Origin: CAWDDG01 sp963801065
Lineage (GTDB): Bacteria > Actinomycetota > Actinomycetes > Jiangellales > Jiangellaceae
Assembly: GCA_963801065.1 (NCBI GenBank)
Contig: CAWDDG010000009.1
Span: forward strand, 183,700 to 247,699
Direction of reading: 5' to 3'
Length of the DNA stretch: 64,000 bases
Within the stretch, counting starts at the first letter, position 1. Each line of letters begins with the position of its first letter. Shown piece after piece: positions 61,410-64,000 of this stretch. Position numbers and translations under genes: made by a program. The notes under the pieces were generated by a model that worked only from the letters and a program-made list of their open reading frames with translations, did no database searches and was not told the DNA's origin.

Positions 61410-64000
61410 CTAGGCGGAAGCGGGCGCCGGGTCCGGTGCGGGAGTCGCGAGGGCCTTGTCCAGCTGCGCGCGGGAGCTGATCTCGAGTTTGCGGTAGGCG
61501 CTGCTCAGGTGCACCTCGACCGTCTTGATGGTGACGAAGAGGGTTTGCGCGATCTCCTTGTTGCTCATCCCGTCGGCGGCGAGCTGGGCCACCCGTCGTT
61601 CGCTCGCGGTGAGCGCGTCGAGCCCGGTGTGGAGGACCGTTCGCGGCCTGGCACCGGTGGCGGCGATCTCCTCGTTGGCCCGCCCGGCGAGCCCGAGTGC
61701 TCCGACCCTTTGCGCGAGGTCGACCCCGTCGCGGAGCCGCTGGCGCGCCTCGGTGCGCTGGTTGGCGCGGCGGAGGGCGGCGCCGAGGTCGACCAGGGCG
61801 CGGGCGTGTTCGAGCCGAGCTTGTGAGCCCGCGAGCACCTCGACCGCCTCCCGGAGCCGCCCGATCCCGCCGTGCCGCCTTCGACCAGACCGAGCATGCG
61901 CAGGGAGGCGCCGATGGCGATCGGGTCGCCCCACCGTCGAGCGAGCGCGAGCTCCTCGTTGGCGAGCGCACGCGCTTCGTCGTTGCGGTCGAGACGTCGA
62001 AGGCCTTCAGCGGCCCACCTCCGCCACGGCACACAGCTTGGATTGTCGAACGGGACCAGCCGTGCGGTCTTCCCGACCTCGAGCAGCTCCTCGACGCCCC
62101 GTTCGGGGTTTCCCGTCTCGATACGGAGACGCCGCGGTTGAGCCGAACGTAGACGGGGTGGAACTGCTCGAGCGGTAGCTGCGCTGGGAAGTCACCCTGG
62201 TCGATGACCCGCGCCGCCTCGTCCGCCTCCCCTGCTCCAGCAGCGCATCCGCCAGGAAGCCGATGTTGTACGGCCAGGCGACGAGCATGCCGTGGGCGAC
62301 GCCGAGATCGATCGCCTCCCTCAGATCCGCGACCGCCGCTCGAAGATCGCCGCGATCCGTCTGACACTCGCCGCGCCACATCAACACGAACGCGAGGTTG
62401 AGGATGTCAGCGCGGCGGCGAGCCTCGGTCGCGTGGTCGAATGGACACCGCCTCGTCGCGCAACCCCGCCCCGCCCAACACCATGGCCGCGTCAATCGAC
62501 GCGAACAAGCCGCTCCCAACAGGTTGCGGGCACAAGCGCGCGGCCGGCGGCTCGATTGCGGGCTGGCGGCGGCCCCAGCCGGTACTCGCGATCCGCCATC
62601 GCCACGAACAGGTGTCGCTGCCGAGACCTCCTGGAGCTCATCCAGGTCGACCTCGCCGATCGCTGCTTCGGCGATCGGATAGGTCTGCGCGTCCCACCAC
62701 GCCGAGCTGATCAGCTCCGCCAGGAGCAGCTCGTGGTGGTCCGGATCTTGCTCCCGATCGACCTCATCGAGCGCCCGCTGGAAGACGGCAAGAGCCTCCG
62801 CGATCCGGCCCGTGAACCAGAAGGCGCGGCCCAGCTCGAGCGCGACCGCGCCGCGCCGCGACCGGCGTCGGCGAGGAGCTCGAGACCGGCCCGCAGGTGG
62901 TCGGCCGCGGCCGGACCGTTCGTCCGCCGCTCCGCAAAGCCGAGCTCGACCAGCACCTCCGCCCGCGCAGCCGGATCAATCTGCTCGTCGAGCGCCCGGC
63001 TCAGATATCCGACCGCGGCCTCCGCCGCACCCTGGGCCAGTGAGCGCTCGGCCGCCTGGCGGAGCGTCGAGACCACGAAGGAGTCGGCCCGTGGGGCGAC
63101 GCGGAGAAGGTGGCCCGCCGCACTTTCCGGCAGCATGCCGGCCTGGAGCAGCAGTTCAGCGGCCGAGCGGTGCGCGGCGTCACGTTCAACCACATCGAGC
63201 GTCTCGTAGACGGCGCTGCGGACGACCGGGTGGAAGAACTCGAGTGGGTCCTCGCGGCGGAGGAGGTCAAGGCGGACAAGTGCGGCGGCCGCCGGACCAA
63301 GCTTGCTTGGTTTGACGCCGGCGAGAGCGGCCGCGTGGCGCAGCTCGGCCCCGTCGCCGAGGATCGAGGCGGCGCGGAGCAGGGCAAGCGCTTCCGGCTG
63401 CAGGCGAGCGAGGCGAAGCGCGACGGCTCGAGAAACGCCCTGCGCCGCGATCTCCAGCAGACGGGGCACGTGCTCGGCGGTCGGGCTGGTCCCCTCCCGT
63501 GCAACCGCGTCGAGCACCGCGCCGACGAAGAGCGGATTTCCGCCGGTCGCCGCTTCGAGCGCGGCGCTGAAGGCTTCGTCCGGATCCAGACCGTGCAGCT
63601 CGCGCGCGAGCACCGCGATCGAGGCACGCCCGAGCGGTTCGGGGGAATCGGGGCGGCCTCCGGATCGGCGATGAGCTCTGCGACAAGCCTGGGTTCGCGG
63701 CTCTCGCCCTCCGGCGGCCGCGATCCCGCAGCGACGAGGAGAGGCACTCCCTCGAGCATTCGCGTCAGGTAGAGGAGCCAGCGCAGGGAGGGGTGTCCGC
63801 CCAGTGCAGATCGTCGATCGCGAGCAGCGTCGGCCGGTGAAAGGCCGCGTTGACCGCAAGCCAGTAGAGGCCGTGCAGGATCGCGAACGAGCTCTCCGCC
63901 GGCGCGTCCTGTGAACCGGCGGCCCGCGGGGCCCCGAACAGCGGCTCCACCAGCGCCGCAGGCCCCGACAACAGCTCCGCGCGGAGATCCGGAGAGGCGG
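61410..64000 (-). pseudogene. AAA-LuxR regulator, decayed paralogue (runs off window)
   Basis: Closely related to 11927-14815. The intact end is ERRVAQLAADGMSNKEIAQT LFVTIKTVEVHLSSAYRKLE ISSRAQLDKALATPAPDPAP ASA. Upstream the reading frame changes near 61870, 62040 and 62210, the segment around 62440-62640 does not match well, and a long open part (62711-63800) covers RARELHGLDPDEAFSAALEA ATGGNPLFVGAVLDAVAREG. Another break lies at about 63795 in the Walker B region (LLAIDDLHWADT). The N-terminus is beyond the window. Confidence 0.85.

Overview
The window is about 64 kb of very GC-rich DNA with dense, mostly GTG/ATG-started genes. It carries ECF sigma factors with a SnoaL-like tail, large AAA-LuxR regulators, F420/FAD oxidoreductases, and 3' ends of an initiator tRNA of the actinobacterial type (T-arm read as GGTTCAAATCCTGCC). 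I read it as an actinobacterial (Actinomycetota) chromosome segment; genus cannot be told from sequence alone. There is no core housekeeping locus. It is accessory DNA rich in small enzymes and in broken genes.

Layout. 0-18 kb: a partial TetR with a tautomerase, gene scraps (TMEM175-like channel, OsmC, IS110, IS481, MalT/LuxR tail, a SIR2-like fragment), then intact genes (membrane protein, secreted protein, FAD oxidoreductase, SDR, cupin, 965-aa AAA-LuxR regulator, EamA exporter). It ends in a decayed excisionase-integrase pair beside a 3' fragment of tRNA-fMet (18258-18298). 18.3-53.8 kb: a region bounded by that fragment and a second, same-orientation tRNA-fMet 3' fragment (53814-53850), again directly followed by a decayed tyrosine recombinase. 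Most genes inside are intact and cassette-sized: dihydrofolate-reductase-like (RibD C-terminal) proteins, GNATs, cupins, VOC, DUF1801, DUF4242, MerR and TetR with partners, two ECF sigma factors, a LuxR-monooxygenase operon, hydrolases. Four related tyrosine recombinases, all frame-disrupted, lie among them. 53.8-64 kb: almost entirely pseudogenes (SRPBCC, cupin, IS110, IS256, GNAT, LLM oxidoreductase, saccharopine-dehydrogenase-like, a second AAA-LuxR copy running off the end).

How it fits together (inference). The two tRNA ends suggest successive integrations into the same initiator tRNA gene, with a 35.5-kb element between 18258 and 53850. Inside it, a short motif close to TCCGCATCTGCCGCTG recurs between genes, one border of a 1.39-kb duplicated DHFR-GNAT block falls on it, and four recombinase copies are scattered among the genes. 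This suggests a cassette-like accretion region driven by a non-integron tyrosine recombinase. A second recurring theme is a shared promoter/operator block (TCGGGGT-nn-ACCCCGA, then a TAAACT-like box) at three loci (3.26, 9.70 and 14.87 kb) between an AAA-LuxR gene or remnant and a divergent DHFR-like or cupin gene. Many lesions are single-base indels, so sequencing or assembly error must be excluded before calling every broken gene a true pseudogene.
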